NCBI GenBank assembly: GCA_934532985.1
Contig: CAKTAV010000004.1
Coordinates: 62,001 to 126,000 of the forward strand
From: an uncultured Butyricicoccus sp.
Lineage (GTDB): Bacteria > Bacillota > Clostridia > Oscillospirales > Butyricicoccaceae
Direction: 5' to 3'
DNA length: 64,000 nt
The notes beneath the pieces were generated by a model. It searched no databases. It was not told the DNA's origin and saw only the letters and a list, made by a program, of their open reading frames with translations. The translations under genes were made by a program, and so were the position numbers. Below, piece after piece: positions 51,501 through 59,614 of the stretch; within the stretch, counting starts at the first letter, position 1; each line of letters begins with the position of its first letter.

Positions 51501-51863
51501 TGCCGCAGCTGTTCGCGCCGTGAAGAATGCGGAGCGAATGAAAAGGGGCAGAAGATGGTGCAGCGCCATATATGGTCGGAGTATCTGGACTTGGTAGAGC
51601 AGCTCCGCAAGACCGAACGCGGCAAGGCTCTGTACGCAAAGCGTAAGGAGAGCATAGAGCGCGTATTTGGTGACGCAAAAGAAAAACACGCTATGCGTTA
51701 TACGTACCATAGAGGCTTGGCTCGGGTCACAAACTGGGTCACGCTTAAGTTTGCATGCATGAATCTGAAAAAGCTAGCAACATGGAGCTGGAACAGCTCT
51801 GCTTTTTACCGCATTTTTGCCCGCTTTTTCAACTGTTGCGTCAAATATGCTGTTCCTGTTTGA
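51497..51863 (+). pseudogene. C-terminal fragment of IS1182-family transposase
   Basis: About 120 codons matching the end of IS1182 DDE transposases: CRSCSRREECG zinc-like motif, MVQRHIWSEYLDLVEQLR, KRKESIERVFGDAKEKHAMR (with the catalytic Glu) and LARVTNWVTLKFACMNLKKL. The first ~350 residues are absent; the phage polyvalent gene abuts it on the opposite strand. CTTTGACAGACTG at 51880-51892 may be the IS right end. Inactive. Confidence 0.85.
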
Positions 51864-51892
51864 TTTAATGCTATCTTCTTTGACAGACTGAT

Positions 51893-52010
51893 AAGCCGTA
51901 AATGTAAACATTTACGGCTTATTTTTTTATACGGCAAAATTCGCGTTCAAAATTTCCTGCTTTCAAACGTCTATCTTTCTCACACCCCTTATTTCACCCC
52001 AAACAGAATA
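51893..52010 (+). repeat. Diverged copy of the satellite left end
   Basis: Aligns over ~115 bp with 37939-38062: a terminator hairpin AAGCCGTAAATG/CATTTACGGCTT followed by T7, then AAAATTC.CGC, CTTTCAAACGT and a final CACCCCAAACAGA matching TACCCCAAACAGA. Roughly two thirds of the bases agree. No integrase follows. It is a relic of a second, related element at this locus. Confidence 0.75.
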
Positions 52011-52024
52011 AATTGTCGCCAAAG

Positions 52025-52052
52025 CAAAAAGTCAGGGTGAGCACCCTGACTT
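52025..52052 (-). terminator. Hairpin terminator
   Basis: AAGTCAGGGTG/CACCCTGACTT perfect 11-bp stem, 2-nt centre, followed on the minus strand by TTTTTGC. Another imperfect hairpin (AAGAGCC/GGCTCTT) lies at 52211-52253, right after the DUF1540 gene. Between them I see no gene. Confidence 0.65.
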
Positions 52053-52274
52053 CTGCTGTCGTAGCATTTTATTTCATTATACGTTAGTATTTTTGTCACC
52101 CATATTTCAGAGCGCAGTAATATTGTACCATTTGTCCCATTAAAATGCAATAATTCAAAAGTAGTAAATCGTAGCTTCTATTCATTTTTAACAGCGTTCT
52201 TAATATAGGAAAGAGCCTTTATTCTCGACAAAAGAATACAAGGCTCTTCCTTTTGTTATTCTGTGGTTTTCAGC

Positions 52275-52442
52275 TTAGCCGAGCTTAAAGCTTTCACAGT
52301 CCGTGCACTTGATCTCCGTCGGGTTCATCTCATGCGTACCGACACGAATGCTGTCCAGAGAGCAAAACTCGCTCTCGCTGCAATGGTTTGCACACTGGTT
52401 TACACTACAGCGGATTGCCTTATTGGCATGACAGTTCATCAT
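52275..52442 (-). CDS. DUF1540 domain-containing protein
   Basis: A 55-residue cysteine-rich protein: CSVNQCANHCSESEFCSLDS then IRVGTHEMNPTEIKCTDCES. The cysteine spacing is that of DUF1540, small proteins common in spore-forming clostridia, probably metal-binding. GGAGGATGTTTCTT precedes two tandem ATGs; I use the first. Function unknown. Confidence 0.85.
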   Translation of the reverse strand: MMNCHANKAIRCSVNQCANHCSESEFCSLDSIRVGTHEMNPTEIKCTDCESFKLG

Positions 52443-52496
52443 AAGAAACATCCTCCTTGTTTTGGTGTACTGATAGTATGGCGGAAAATGCTCTTT

Positions 52497-53219
52497 TTAT
52501 TCCGCTGTTTTCTTGGAAGAATCTAGCTGTTTCTTTTGATCGTAGGACGCTTGCTTTACCATTGTCAAAAACTCATTCCAGCGGTGCTCTGTAATCAGTG
52601 TATTCGGGCACATCTTTCCCGAAAAATCCTGATGTCTCTTGACATCATCTATGCTCAAATCGTATTTATCCAGTAAGTACGCCACCAATACCGCGGCATT
52701 GTGCAGCGTCGTATCAAAATTACTGCCCTGATTGACACACAGTTCAATGCCGATTCCATTTCGATTGCCACCCTCGCATTTGATAAAGTCCCCCGCATGA
52801 AAGGCCGTCTCTCGGTCTGGAATGTGGTGATAGATTTCGTTTTCATCAACCGTATAATGCCACGATAATTTATGTGTTTCTCCATAGGAGTGAATATACT
52901 CGTTATGTGCTTTTGCCGTTGCATTCGCTTGTTTATTATCTGTTTCATGGATAACAATATAATGAATTTTTCGCTTTGTCCCAGTGCGTGCAGCATATCC
53001 TAATGGGACGAAGTCTGTTGTAACCGGAATGCTCTGAATTTCCGTGGGACAATCCGATTGTTCCAGTTCTCTCGCATTGCGATTATAAATGCCCTGTATG
53101 TACACGACGCGATAGACAAAGACCGCCGCCAGCACCGACAGCACAGCACCAACCAACATCCACCTCATGGTTTTCTTTTGCTGATTTTTTCGTCGGGATG
53201 TGCGCCGTTTTTTTCTCAT
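52497..53219 (-). CDS. Membrane-anchored N-acetylmuramoyl-L-alanine amidase (Amidase_2)
   Basis: A 240-residue wall hydrolase. A basic N-terminus and one TM segment (MLVGAVLSVLAAVFVYRVVY) anchor it outside the membrane. The amidase_2/PGRP domain has IHYIVIHETDN (zinc His), WHYTVDENEIYHHIPDRETA, GIGIELCVNQG and VKRHQDFSGKMCPNTLI (second zinc ligand region with K..CP). Cleaves the MurNAc-L-Ala bond. A chromosomal, not phage, version is suggested by the anchor and separate transcription. Confidence 0.88.
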   Translation of the reverse strand: MRKKRRTSRRKNQQKKTMRWMLVGAVLSVLAAVFVYRVVYIQGIYNRNARELEQSDCPTEIQSIPVTTDFVPLGYAARTGTKRKIHYIVIHETDNKQANATAKAHNEYIHSYGETHKLSWHYTVDENEIYHHIPDRETAFHAGDFIKCEGGNRNGIGIELCVNQGSNFDTTLHNAAVLVAYLLDKYDLSIDDVKRHQDFSGKMCPNTLITEHRWNEFLTMVKQASYDQKKQLDSSKKTAE

Positions 53220-53334
53220 TTTCTCTTTCTCCTCTCACACATGCTTTCTCTATTGTAATACTTTATGTAAGAGGTTTTGTAAATAAACTCAAAATTTTTG
53301 TCCTTTTTTCCTCTCTATCCATGAAAAACCGTAC

Positions 53335-54204
53335 TTATATTGGATATTTGCGGAACATTCCCGGCGAGATTCCAACATTTTTTTGGAAGCTATGGATAAA
53401 GTTTTCTTCGCTGTTATATCCCGTATGAAACGCGATTTCTTTAATGGACAGCTGTGTCGACATCAGCATATGCTTTGCCTGATCGATACGTCGCAGTACA
53501 ATATATTCATAGGGAGAGTATCCCGTTCGGCTCTTAAACTGCCGCGAAAAATGTGACGGGCTGAGATTTACTGCGCCCGCCACCTGATTGACACCAATTT
53601 GCTCAAACAAATGATGATTCATAAAACGAATCGCCTGCGCAATCCGATCGTCCTCTTTCCGAATATCGTCACGTTCATCCAGCAGCATCAGACACAGCAG
53701 TCGATGAATCAATTGCGAACAGGCTGCCTCACTCATGCGCTCTCCCGAGGCACAGCTGCTGTGAAAGGAATCCAGCAGCTGAACAATTTCAGCAAAGTTC
53801 GGCAGCGTGAGCACCCGTTTTCCACCGTGCGTCCGCAAAATACGCTGATAAAACTCCCGTGTGTTCAGTCCATTAAACAAAAACCAAAAAAACTCCAGTC
53901 CATCCGCTCCTTTGTAGCCATACGGCTCCTGACAGTCAAACAGCACGATCTGTCCTCGGGTTGCAATGGTTTCCCCCTCCGGAAAATGCAGCTCAAAGGC
54001 ACCGTCCTGCACGGCGAACAGCATAATATTTTGGTTATGATCTCCTTGGCGTGCGATCTCCGACTGATGGGTAAACAAATACTCATGATTGCAATAATAA
54101 TGTCCGCACCGCGTGGGATAATAAAACAACTCCCGCGCCAATGAGGATGGCGTAAAAAAGTATCGCTCTGACGTAGGATAAACTCCGACTTCCGGTATCT
54201 GCAT
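53335..54204 (-). CDS. AraC family transcriptional regulator
   Basis: A 289-residue regulator: N-terminal cupin-like sensor (HQSEIARQGDHNQNIMLFAV, FELHFPEGETIATRGQIVLF) and two C-terminal HTHs (IGVNQVAGAVNLSPSHFSRQ, LSIKEIAFHTGYNSEENFIH, then FQKNVGISPGMFRKY). Divergent from the isomerase gene 197 bp away, which it very likely activates in response to a sugar. Confidence 0.92.
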   Translation of the reverse strand: MQIPEVGVYPTSERYFFTPSSLARELFYYPTRCGHYYCNHEYLFTHQSEIARQGDHNQNIMLFAVQDGAFELHFPEGETIATRGQIVLFDCQEPYGYKGADGLEFFWFLFNGLNTREFYQRILRTHGGKRVLTLPNFAEIVQLLDSFHSSCASGERMSEAACSQLIHRLLCLMLLDERDDIRKEDDRIAQAIRFMNHHLFEQIGVNQVAGAVNLSPSHFSRQFKSRTGYSPYEYIVLRRIDQAKHMLMSTQLSIKEIAFHTGYNSEENFIHSFQKNVGISPGMFRKYPI

Positions 54205-54312
54205 CGTTTTCTCCCCTTTCTGCTAAATTTTCTCGAAACGTATGATTTGTTCCCTTGTGAAATTCCTTGGTAAGAATAGCAGGATTTCGCAGGTAATCGG
54301 CATTTTGTATCA

Positions 54313-54341
54313 TTGGAAATCCATCCGTCCCCTGTTATAAT
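54313..54341 (+). promoter_or_regulatory. Promoter of sugar isomerase gene
   Basis: TTGGAA (54313-54318), 17-bp spacer, TGTTATAAT extended -10 (TATAAT 54336-54341). Confidence 0.75.
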
Positions 54342-54401
54342 GAAACCATCAAAAAAGACAATTTGTCATTTTATAAGATATTTATTGAGGGAGGAATACC
54401 G

Positions 54402-55322
54402 ATGAAAATTGCATTTGATGTTGACGTTCTCGCCAAGCAGATGAGCATCAATGACATGGTGCATAAGGTTGCTGACTGGGGCTACAAGTACATTGAGCAA
54501 TCTCCGCATCCGCGCATCAACCCGTTTTACAAGCATCCGCTGTTCTCCAAGGAAGCAGAGGCAGAATATCGTCAGGCTCTGAAGGAGACCGGCGTAGAGA
54601 TCTCTTCCTTTATCGTTGTATACCGTTGGAGCGGCCCGACCGAGGAGCAGCGCCAGCACGCCGTAGCGAACTGGAAACGTATGATTCAGATCGCAGTTGA
54701 CATGGGCGTTCCGGTTATCAACACCGAGTTTTCCGGTGACCCGAATCAGCAGGAAATCTGCAATGGCATGTGGTTCCGTTCCATGGAGGAACTGCTTCCG
54801 ATCATCGAGCGCGAAGGTCTGCGCGTTGAAGTACAGTCTCATCCGTATGATTTCTGTGAACTGAACGACGAGGCATGTGATCTGGTCAAGTCCTTCCGTT
54901 CCAAGAATCTGGGCTATGTATATTCCGCTCCTCACGGCTTTTTCTACGATCAGGGCAAGGGCGATGTTCGCCATATGCTGAAGTACGCTGGCGATGAGCT
55001 GACCCATGTTCTGTTTGCAGACACCTACAACCAGACCAAGGACTGTCGTTACATCCTCAATCCGCCCTGGCTGAATCAGCGCGGCGCAGCGGACGTTACC
55101 ATTCACCAGCATACCGCTATGGGTGAAGGTGAGGTTGACTTCCCGGGTATCTTTGAGACCCTGCGCGAGATGGACTTCGCTAACAAGCAGCTCAAGCCGG
55201 ATGCACCGAAGGTCGGCGGCGACAACATCGCTTGTGTCTCCTACTTCGGTTTCCCGGAAAAGATGGAGAAGCAGGCTCCGGAAGCACGCGAGATCATCGA
55301 GCGTGAGTTGCTGGGCAAATAA
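54402..55322 (+). CDS. Sugar phosphate isomerase/epimerase family protein
   Basis: A 306-residue AP-endonuclease-2-type TIM barrel (xylose isomerase-like). KIAFDVDVLAKQMSINDMVH opens it; metal ligands are suggested by NTEFSG, VEVQSHPYDF, the HxxD-like VLFADTYNQ and GEVDFPGIFETL. Such enzymes epimerise or isomerise sugars or inositol derivatives. ATG 54402 follows GAGGGAGGA. Strong promoter, own terminator, and a divergent AraC regulator point to an inducible catabolic step; no transporter is adjacent. Confidence 0.85.
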   Translation: MKIAFDVDVLAKQMSINDMVHKVADWGYKYIEQSPHPRINPFYKHPLFSKEAEAEYRQALKETGVEISSFIVVYRWSGPTEEQRQHAVANWKRMIQIAVDMGVPVINTEFSGDPNQQEICNGMWFRSMEELLPIIEREGLRVEVQSHPYDFCELNDEACDLVKSFRSKNLGYVYSAPHGFFYDQGKGDVRHMLKYAGDELTHVLFADTYNQTKDCRYILNPPWLNQRGAADVTIHQHTAMGEGEVDFPGIFETLREMDFANKQLKPDAPKVGGDNIACVSYFGFPEKMEKQAPEAREIIERELLGK

Positions 55323-55362
55323 TCATTATCCATTTGGATTGTTTCTTTCATTATGTAATTGG

Positions 55363-55399
55363 CTCTTCCCTCAGGATGTTCCTGAGGGAAGAGTTTTTT
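55363..55399 (+). terminator. Terminator of isomerase gene
   Basis: CTCTTCCCTCAGG/CCTGAGGGAAGAG 13-bp stem, 5-nt loop, TTTTTTG. Confidence 0.93.
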
Positions 55400-55417
55400 G
55401 TTTATTTCATTTTTTCT

Positions 55418-56110
55418 TCAACCGGAAACCATTTCTTTTTGAACCAGCTCCCGCTTCTTCCAGCTGATAAAGCCGTATATATCGTTAAAAAAGAAAATAG
55501 CAAAATTCACAACAACCGGAATATACACCGGATTTTCTATGGATGCCAGCGTCCATAAAACAATAAGTACAATATCATTCAATGCATACCCCAGCGCATA
55601 ATACGATGACCGCAGCATCGTCAGGGACGCCGCAAGGAAACTGGTTGTGACAGAAGTCGTGCTGAAAAGCAGATTCGGCGTGTTGAGCTGATATAAAATC
55701 CAGCCAAATACGGCAGTGGTAACCACCCCGAAGAACACCAATCCAACGATATGCTTCTTTTCCAGGTACTGAATCTCCACTTCCTTGCCACCCTTGGACG
55801 GATTTTTGATCCATGTGATTGTGGACCAGATTGCCATCGGCATCGTCATGCCCAAATAGGTAATCATCTCACCCCAATAGCGGAATTTCCACGAAATAAT
55901 ACCATACAAAACACTGAACACGATCATCAGAATCTGTGCCCATACATTTCCCTTTGCCGCAAAAATCAGCGACGTGACACCGACACATGCTGCCAACATC
56001 GTCAGCAGATCCACATCTCCCGACAGCAGATTGGACGCAACCACGACAGCCAGTGATCCAATCCAAATTCTCCACTCTCTTGTGGTCAAATTGTTCAACG
56101 GATTACTCAT
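55418..56110 (-). CDS. pnuC: Nicotinamide riboside transporter PnuC
   Basis: A 230-residue membrane protein with seven to eight TM helices. The core KGNVWAQILMIVFSVLYGII then SWKFRYWGEMITYLGMTMPM is the PnuC signature, and a basic C-terminus follows FFNDIYGFISWKKRE. Imports nicotinamide riboside (or a related vitamin) by facilitated diffusion for NAD salvage. AAGGAGAAACAAC precedes the ATG. With nadA reduced to a remnant, this may be the main NAD precursor route. Confidence 0.93.
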   Translation of the reverse strand: MSNPLNNLTTREWRIWIGSLAVVVASNLLSGDVDLLTMLAACVGVTSLIFAAKGNVWAQILMIVFSVLYGIISWKFRYWGEMITYLGMTMPMAIWSTITWIKNPSKGGKEVEIQYLEKKHIVGLVFFGVVTTAVFGWILYQLNTPNLLFSTTSVTTSFLAASLTMLRSSYYALGYALNDIVLIVLWTLASIENPVYIPVVVNFAIFFFNDIYGFISWKKRELVQKEMVSG

Positions 56111-56241
56111 GTTGTTTCTCCTTATATTATCAAACTATTCTTTGGTAAGTAAGGAGCTTCTGTGGATCCAATATCGGTATCAACCGATTCCCCAAAATCA
56201 TCGTCTCTTTCCTCGATTCACTCGCTTGTCTCGGCCCGGTC

Positions 56242-57189
56242 TCATCCGGCTGAAACGTCCGCCCTGTTCCCGTTTGGACGCATTGACGTAAGGCCATCGC
56301 TTTCCCATACGTCATCCGTATATTTGTGAAGGAAGCGAAATACTACCTTCCAATACACAGGGCCATCCTGCTGTGCGGCCTTGATATGTCCATAGCGGTA
56401 AAAGATGTGAAATTCCTTGGGACAGTTTGCCGTCTCATACAGCTCTCTGCCAAATTCCAACGGAACCACACGATCTTCACTGCCATGCAGGAACAAAATC
56501 GGTACCTTTGCCTTTTTCACCGCTTTCAGCGGGGATTCATCCACATCAAATGCCTCTGGGCAGTTGGTTCCCAGCGTTTCAAACAAGCTCATATAATTTG
56601 CTCTTCCATTATACGACATCATGTTGTACAGCGACGCCGTGTCAGTATATGCGCTATCCGCCACAATTGCCTCCACTTCCTTTGGCAGTGTGTCCAGACC
56701 GCTTGCACCCAACACGGTTGCCGCACCCATGGAATAGCCGTGCAGCACGATACGCGCCTTCGGATCCATCGCGAGAATTGCCCGTGCCCAGTTAATCACG
56801 TCGTTGCGCTCATTGTAACCAAAGGTACAAAAGCCGGAGCTCTCTCCCCAGCCGCGCTGATCCACAACGATAATATTATATCCCTGCGATAAGTACGGAA
56901 AAACACGTCCCACCTTCTCCATTTTTTGCCGTGTGCCAAACAGTCCATGCACGACAATCGCCCATTTATGGCTTTTCTGGCTGGTATAAAAAACGTCCGC
57001 CTTGAGGCGCACGCCGTCTGCCGTTTTCGCCATGATAACCTGTCGGTCTCCCTGTTCACGGCCAAACGAGTCCACATAGCGAAACGGATCACTGCTGTCA
57101 TCCTCTCCGCCTCGACAGGCGCAAATCAGCACGAGCAATACCAGACATAGTATGCCCTCCACGCAGTGTTTCGCTGTTGTTTTGTTCAT
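56242..57189 (-). CDS. Alpha/beta hydrolase, probable lipoprotein
   Basis: A 315-residue hydrolase. The N-terminus has a hydrophobic stretch ending LICAC, a plausible lipobox, so it is likely outer-face anchored. Catalytic set: nucleophile Ser in LHGYSMGAATVLG, Asp in LHGSEDRVVPLEF, His in YRYGHIKA. It belongs to the BAAT/serine-aminopeptidase-like hydrolases with oxyanion HGLFGTRQK. ATG 57189 follows GGAAGGAAATT. Substrate unknown. The downstream pnuC lies 131 bp away and may be co-transcribed. Confidence 0.85.
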   Translation of the reverse strand: MNKTTAKHCVEGILCLVLLVLICACRGGEDDSSDPFRYVDSFGREQGDRQVIMAKTADGVRLKADVFYTSQKSHKWAIVVHGLFGTRQKMEKVGRVFPYLSQGYNIIVVDQRGWGESSGFCTFGYNERNDVINWARAILAMDPKARIVLHGYSMGAATVLGASGLDTLPKEVEAIVADSAYTDTASLYNMMSYNGRANYMSLFETLGTNCPEAFDVDESPLKAVKKAKVPILFLHGSEDRVVPLEFGRELYETANCPKEFHIFYRYGHIKAAQQDGPVYWKVVFRFLHKYTDDVWESDGLTSMRPNGNRADVSAG

Positions 57190-57264
57190 TCTAATTTCCT
57201 TCCGAATCCTTGCATATCTCATTTCTATTTATCAGTATACCATACCTCGTGCGGTTTTGCATCC

Positions 57265-57304
57265 AAAAAAGCAGAGCTGGATTTCCATCCAAGCCCTGCT
57301 TTTT
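57265..57304. terminator. Bidirectional terminator between cytX and hydrolase genes
   Basis: AAAAAAGCAG.GCT(T)GGAT/ATCC.AGC.CTGCTTTTT stem. It ends the thiD-cytX transcript on the minus strand. Confidence 0.85.
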
Positions 57305-57323
57305 CGTTTTATTTTCTGTTTTC

Positions 57324-58502
57324 TTACGCCTTCTTCGGCAAAATGTTCCGCGCAATCAGGCAGAGGACAATCGTGATAATCATATCCGGCAGCGTATTGC
57401 CAAGTGCCAGATCCACGTTCATCAGAATGCGATAGGCAACAAAGCCGATCAGCCAGATAATCATATTGCACCAGTCAATCATGCCATTGCTTCGCTCCCG
57501 CTTGAGCAGGAAGAAATCCGCAATCTGAATCGCAATCATCGGCGCAAAGACCGAGCCGATCAGATACAGGAAGTCGGTGATGTCGTCCATCGGGAACAAA
57601 ATCGCCGCAACCGTGCCGATAATCGCCACTACAATCGCCGCATACTTGCCGGAAATGCGCGATGCAATCGACTCGCTGGAGATACCGGCGGAGTACGCAT
57701 CGAGGAACGTCGTCGTAACCGTCGAGAACACGATAATCAGCAGTCCGACAATACCCAGACCCGCCTTGAGCATAATCTGTGCAATATCGTACTCGCCCGT
57801 GAAAATCGCCGCGCCCATGCCGATGATGTACATCCAGCAGCTGACCAAGCCGTAGACCACCGCGCTGACCGCGCTCGCCTTAATCGGATTCTTCGCCTCG
57901 CGCGTATAGTCGCTGATCAGCGGCAGCCACGACAGCGGCATCGCTACGGAAAGCTCTACCGCCGCGCCAAAGCTCATGGCATCACCGACAGCACCCGTCG
58001 GCGCTGCGCCGGAGCCAAAGAAAATCACGCGGCACAGAATCAGCGTCAGGATAAACAGCGCCGCCATGGCAATTGTGTTGATTTTGCCGAGATTCGTGAT
58101 TCCAACAAAAATCCACAGTACAATCAGCGCACCGATAATCAGGCACCAAACCCAACGACCCGTGGACAAAATACCATCCGCCGCCAGTGCGCCGTCATAG
58201 ATCATAATCGCCGTCCAGCCCACCAGCTGCAAGACATTCAACGCGGAGAAGAACAGTCCGCCAAACCGACCAAAGCTCATCTTAACCGATTCCATCGCAC
58301 TCAGGCGCACGCTGCCGCCAATAGCACCAGACAGGAACAGCATGATGCAGCCAATCAGATGACCCAGCAAAATTGCCGCAATGCCCTTGGAAAAACCAAG
58401 TGGCGCGAGATAGGTACCGGTCAGGATTTCTGCCAGCGAAACGCCGGCGCCAAACCAAATCAAGCCGTTTTCAAACAGCGAGGTATGTTTCGTATTTTCC
58501 AT
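57324..58502 (-). CDS. cytX: Hydroxymethylpyrimidine transporter CytX (NCS1 family)
   Basis: A 392-residue, 12-TM NCS1 permease. Family segments are GLIWFGAGVSLAEILTGTYL, VAMPLSWLPLISDYTREAKN and FLYLIGSVFAPMIAIQIADF. It follows thiD by 3 bp under the TPP riboswitch, which marks it as the thiamin-precursor (HMP) transporter CytX rather than cytosine permease. It is a paralogue of the protein at 31726-32898. Confidence 0.9.
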   Translation of the reverse strand: MENTKHTSLFENGLIWFGAGVSLAEILTGTYLAPLGFSKGIAAILLGHLIGCIMLFLSGAIGGSVRLSAMESVKMSFGRFGGLFFSALNVLQLVGWTAIMIYDGALAADGILSTGRWVWCLIIGALIVLWIFVGITNLGKINTIAMAALFILTLILCRVIFFGSGAAPTGAVGDAMSFGAAVELSVAMPLSWLPLISDYTREAKNPIKASAVSAVVYGLVSCWMYIIGMGAAIFTGEYDIAQIMLKAGLGIVGLLIIVFSTVTTTFLDAYSAGISSESIASRISGKYAAIVVAIIGTVAAILFPMDDITDFLYLIGSVFAPMIAIQIADFFLLKRERSNGMIDWCNMIIWLIGFVAYRILMNVDLALGNTLPDMIITIVLCLIARNILPKKA

Positions 58503-58505
58503 TCT

Positions 58506-59318
58506 TTACTTTTCCTCTGCTTCCTTTGTGTATTCGTTATCGCACGCAAAGCCGTGCGCCAGCGGGCCGCTACCCTTTCCAAGGTCCAGCATCGCCGCCA
58601 GTGCGCCGGAGATATAGTCCTTTGCCCGCTCAACGGAGCTGGTCAGGTCAAAGCCCTTTGCCAGATTGGACGCAATTGCCGAGGACAGCGTGCAGCCCGT
58701 GCCGTGCGTGTTCGGGTTGTCAATGTGCTTGCCGTTGAACCAGCGGTACTCGCCGTTGTGATACAGCAGATCATTTGCATCATTGAGCTTGTGTCCGCCC
58801 TTGCAGAGAACCGAACAATGGTACATATCGCCAATCTTTTTCGCCGCGGTAATCATATCGTCCGCACACGTGATCTTCATCCCCGTTAGCTGCTCTGCCT
58901 CCGGAATATTCGGCGTCAGAATGCACGCCAGCGGGAACAGATGCTCTTGCAAGGTTGCAATCGCGTCCTCGCTGATCAGGCGCGCGCCGCTCGTTGCCAC
59001 CATAACCGGATCGACAACAATATTCTTCGCATCGTATTGTTTCAGCTTCTTGGCAATCATTTCAATCAAATCGCGGGAAGAAACCATGCCGATCTTCACC
59101 GCATCTGGATAGATGTCGGTAAAGACGCTGTCCAGCTGCTTTCCGAGAAACTCCGGCGTCACATTCAGGATATCGGATACTCCTGTCGTATTCTGTGCTG
59201 TCAAGGCAGTGATTGCGCTCATGGCATATACACCATTGGCCATCATGGTTTTGATATCTGCCTGAATACCGGCGCCTCCGCTGGAATCGCTTCCGGCGAT
59301 TGTCAATGCTGTTTTCAT
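58506..59318 (-). CDS. thiD: Hydroxymethylpyrimidine/phosphomethylpyrimidine kinase
   Basis: A 270-residue ribokinase-fold enzyme phosphorylating HMP twice in thiamin synthesis. TALTIAGSDSSGGAGIQADI is the HMP-binding start; VVDPVMVATSGARL and NPNTHGTGCTLSSAIASNLA (catalytic GTGC motif) follow. I use ATG 59318, eight bases after AAAGGA; ATG 59327 is too close to it. First gene of the riboswitch-controlled operon. Confidence 0.96.
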   Translation of the reverse strand: MKTALTIAGSDSSGGAGIQADIKTMMANGVYAMSAITALTAQNTTGVSDILNVTPEFLGKQLDSVFTDIYPDAVKIGMVSSRDLIEMIAKKLKQYDAKNIVVDPVMVATSGARLISEDAIATLQEHLFPLACILTPNIPEAEQLTGMKITCADDMITAAKKIGDMYHCSVLCKGGHKLNDANDLLYHNGEYRWFNGKHIDNPNTHGTGCTLSSAIASNLAKGFDLTSSVERAKDYISGALAAMLDLGKGSGPLAHGFACDNEYTKEAEEK

Positions 59319-59404
59319 TTCATACATCCTTTCTCAAACAAGCATGTTATCGTAACGCGGTCAAAGGTGATGCCCCCAATTGACCGGAGGTTGCTTCACA
59401 TTAC

Positions 59405-59439
59405 AAAAAATGCGGATATGTCCGCAGGACATATCCGCA
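59405..59439 (-). terminator. Riboswitch expression-platform terminator
   Basis: TGCGGATATGTCC/GGACATATCCGCA 13-bp stem with a 3-nt loop, followed on the minus strand by TTTTTT. It lies between aptamer and thiD, so TPP binding should cause termination. Confidence 0.9.
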
Positions 59440-59463
59440 CCTTACTCATGCAAATTATCGTCA

Positions 59464-59550
59464 TGTCCCTACGTTGGCATTATCCAAATCAGGTTATGGG
59501 TCAAGGCGCAAGACGCCTACTCTCAGCCTGCTCTCACAAGCTCCCCGTAT
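59464..59550 (-). promoter_or_regulatory. TPP riboswitch (THI element)
   Basis: On the minus strand: GGGGAGC, GGCTGAGAGTAGGCG, GACCC, ACCTGATTTGGATAATGCC and AACGTAGGGA in the conserved order of the thiamin pyrophosphate aptamer. It controls thiD-cytX. Confidence 0.97.
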
Positions 59551-59614
59551 CGTGTCTTAGTATACCTCGAATCAGCGGCACATGCAACTCTATTTGAACA
59601 ATTCTTGTTCTATC

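Noticed and set aside
51500..51710. N-terminal 60 codons of the polyvalent frame on the minus strand
   Set aside because: They are antisense to the transposase fragment and are not part of the phage protein; I treat the gene as 5' truncated.
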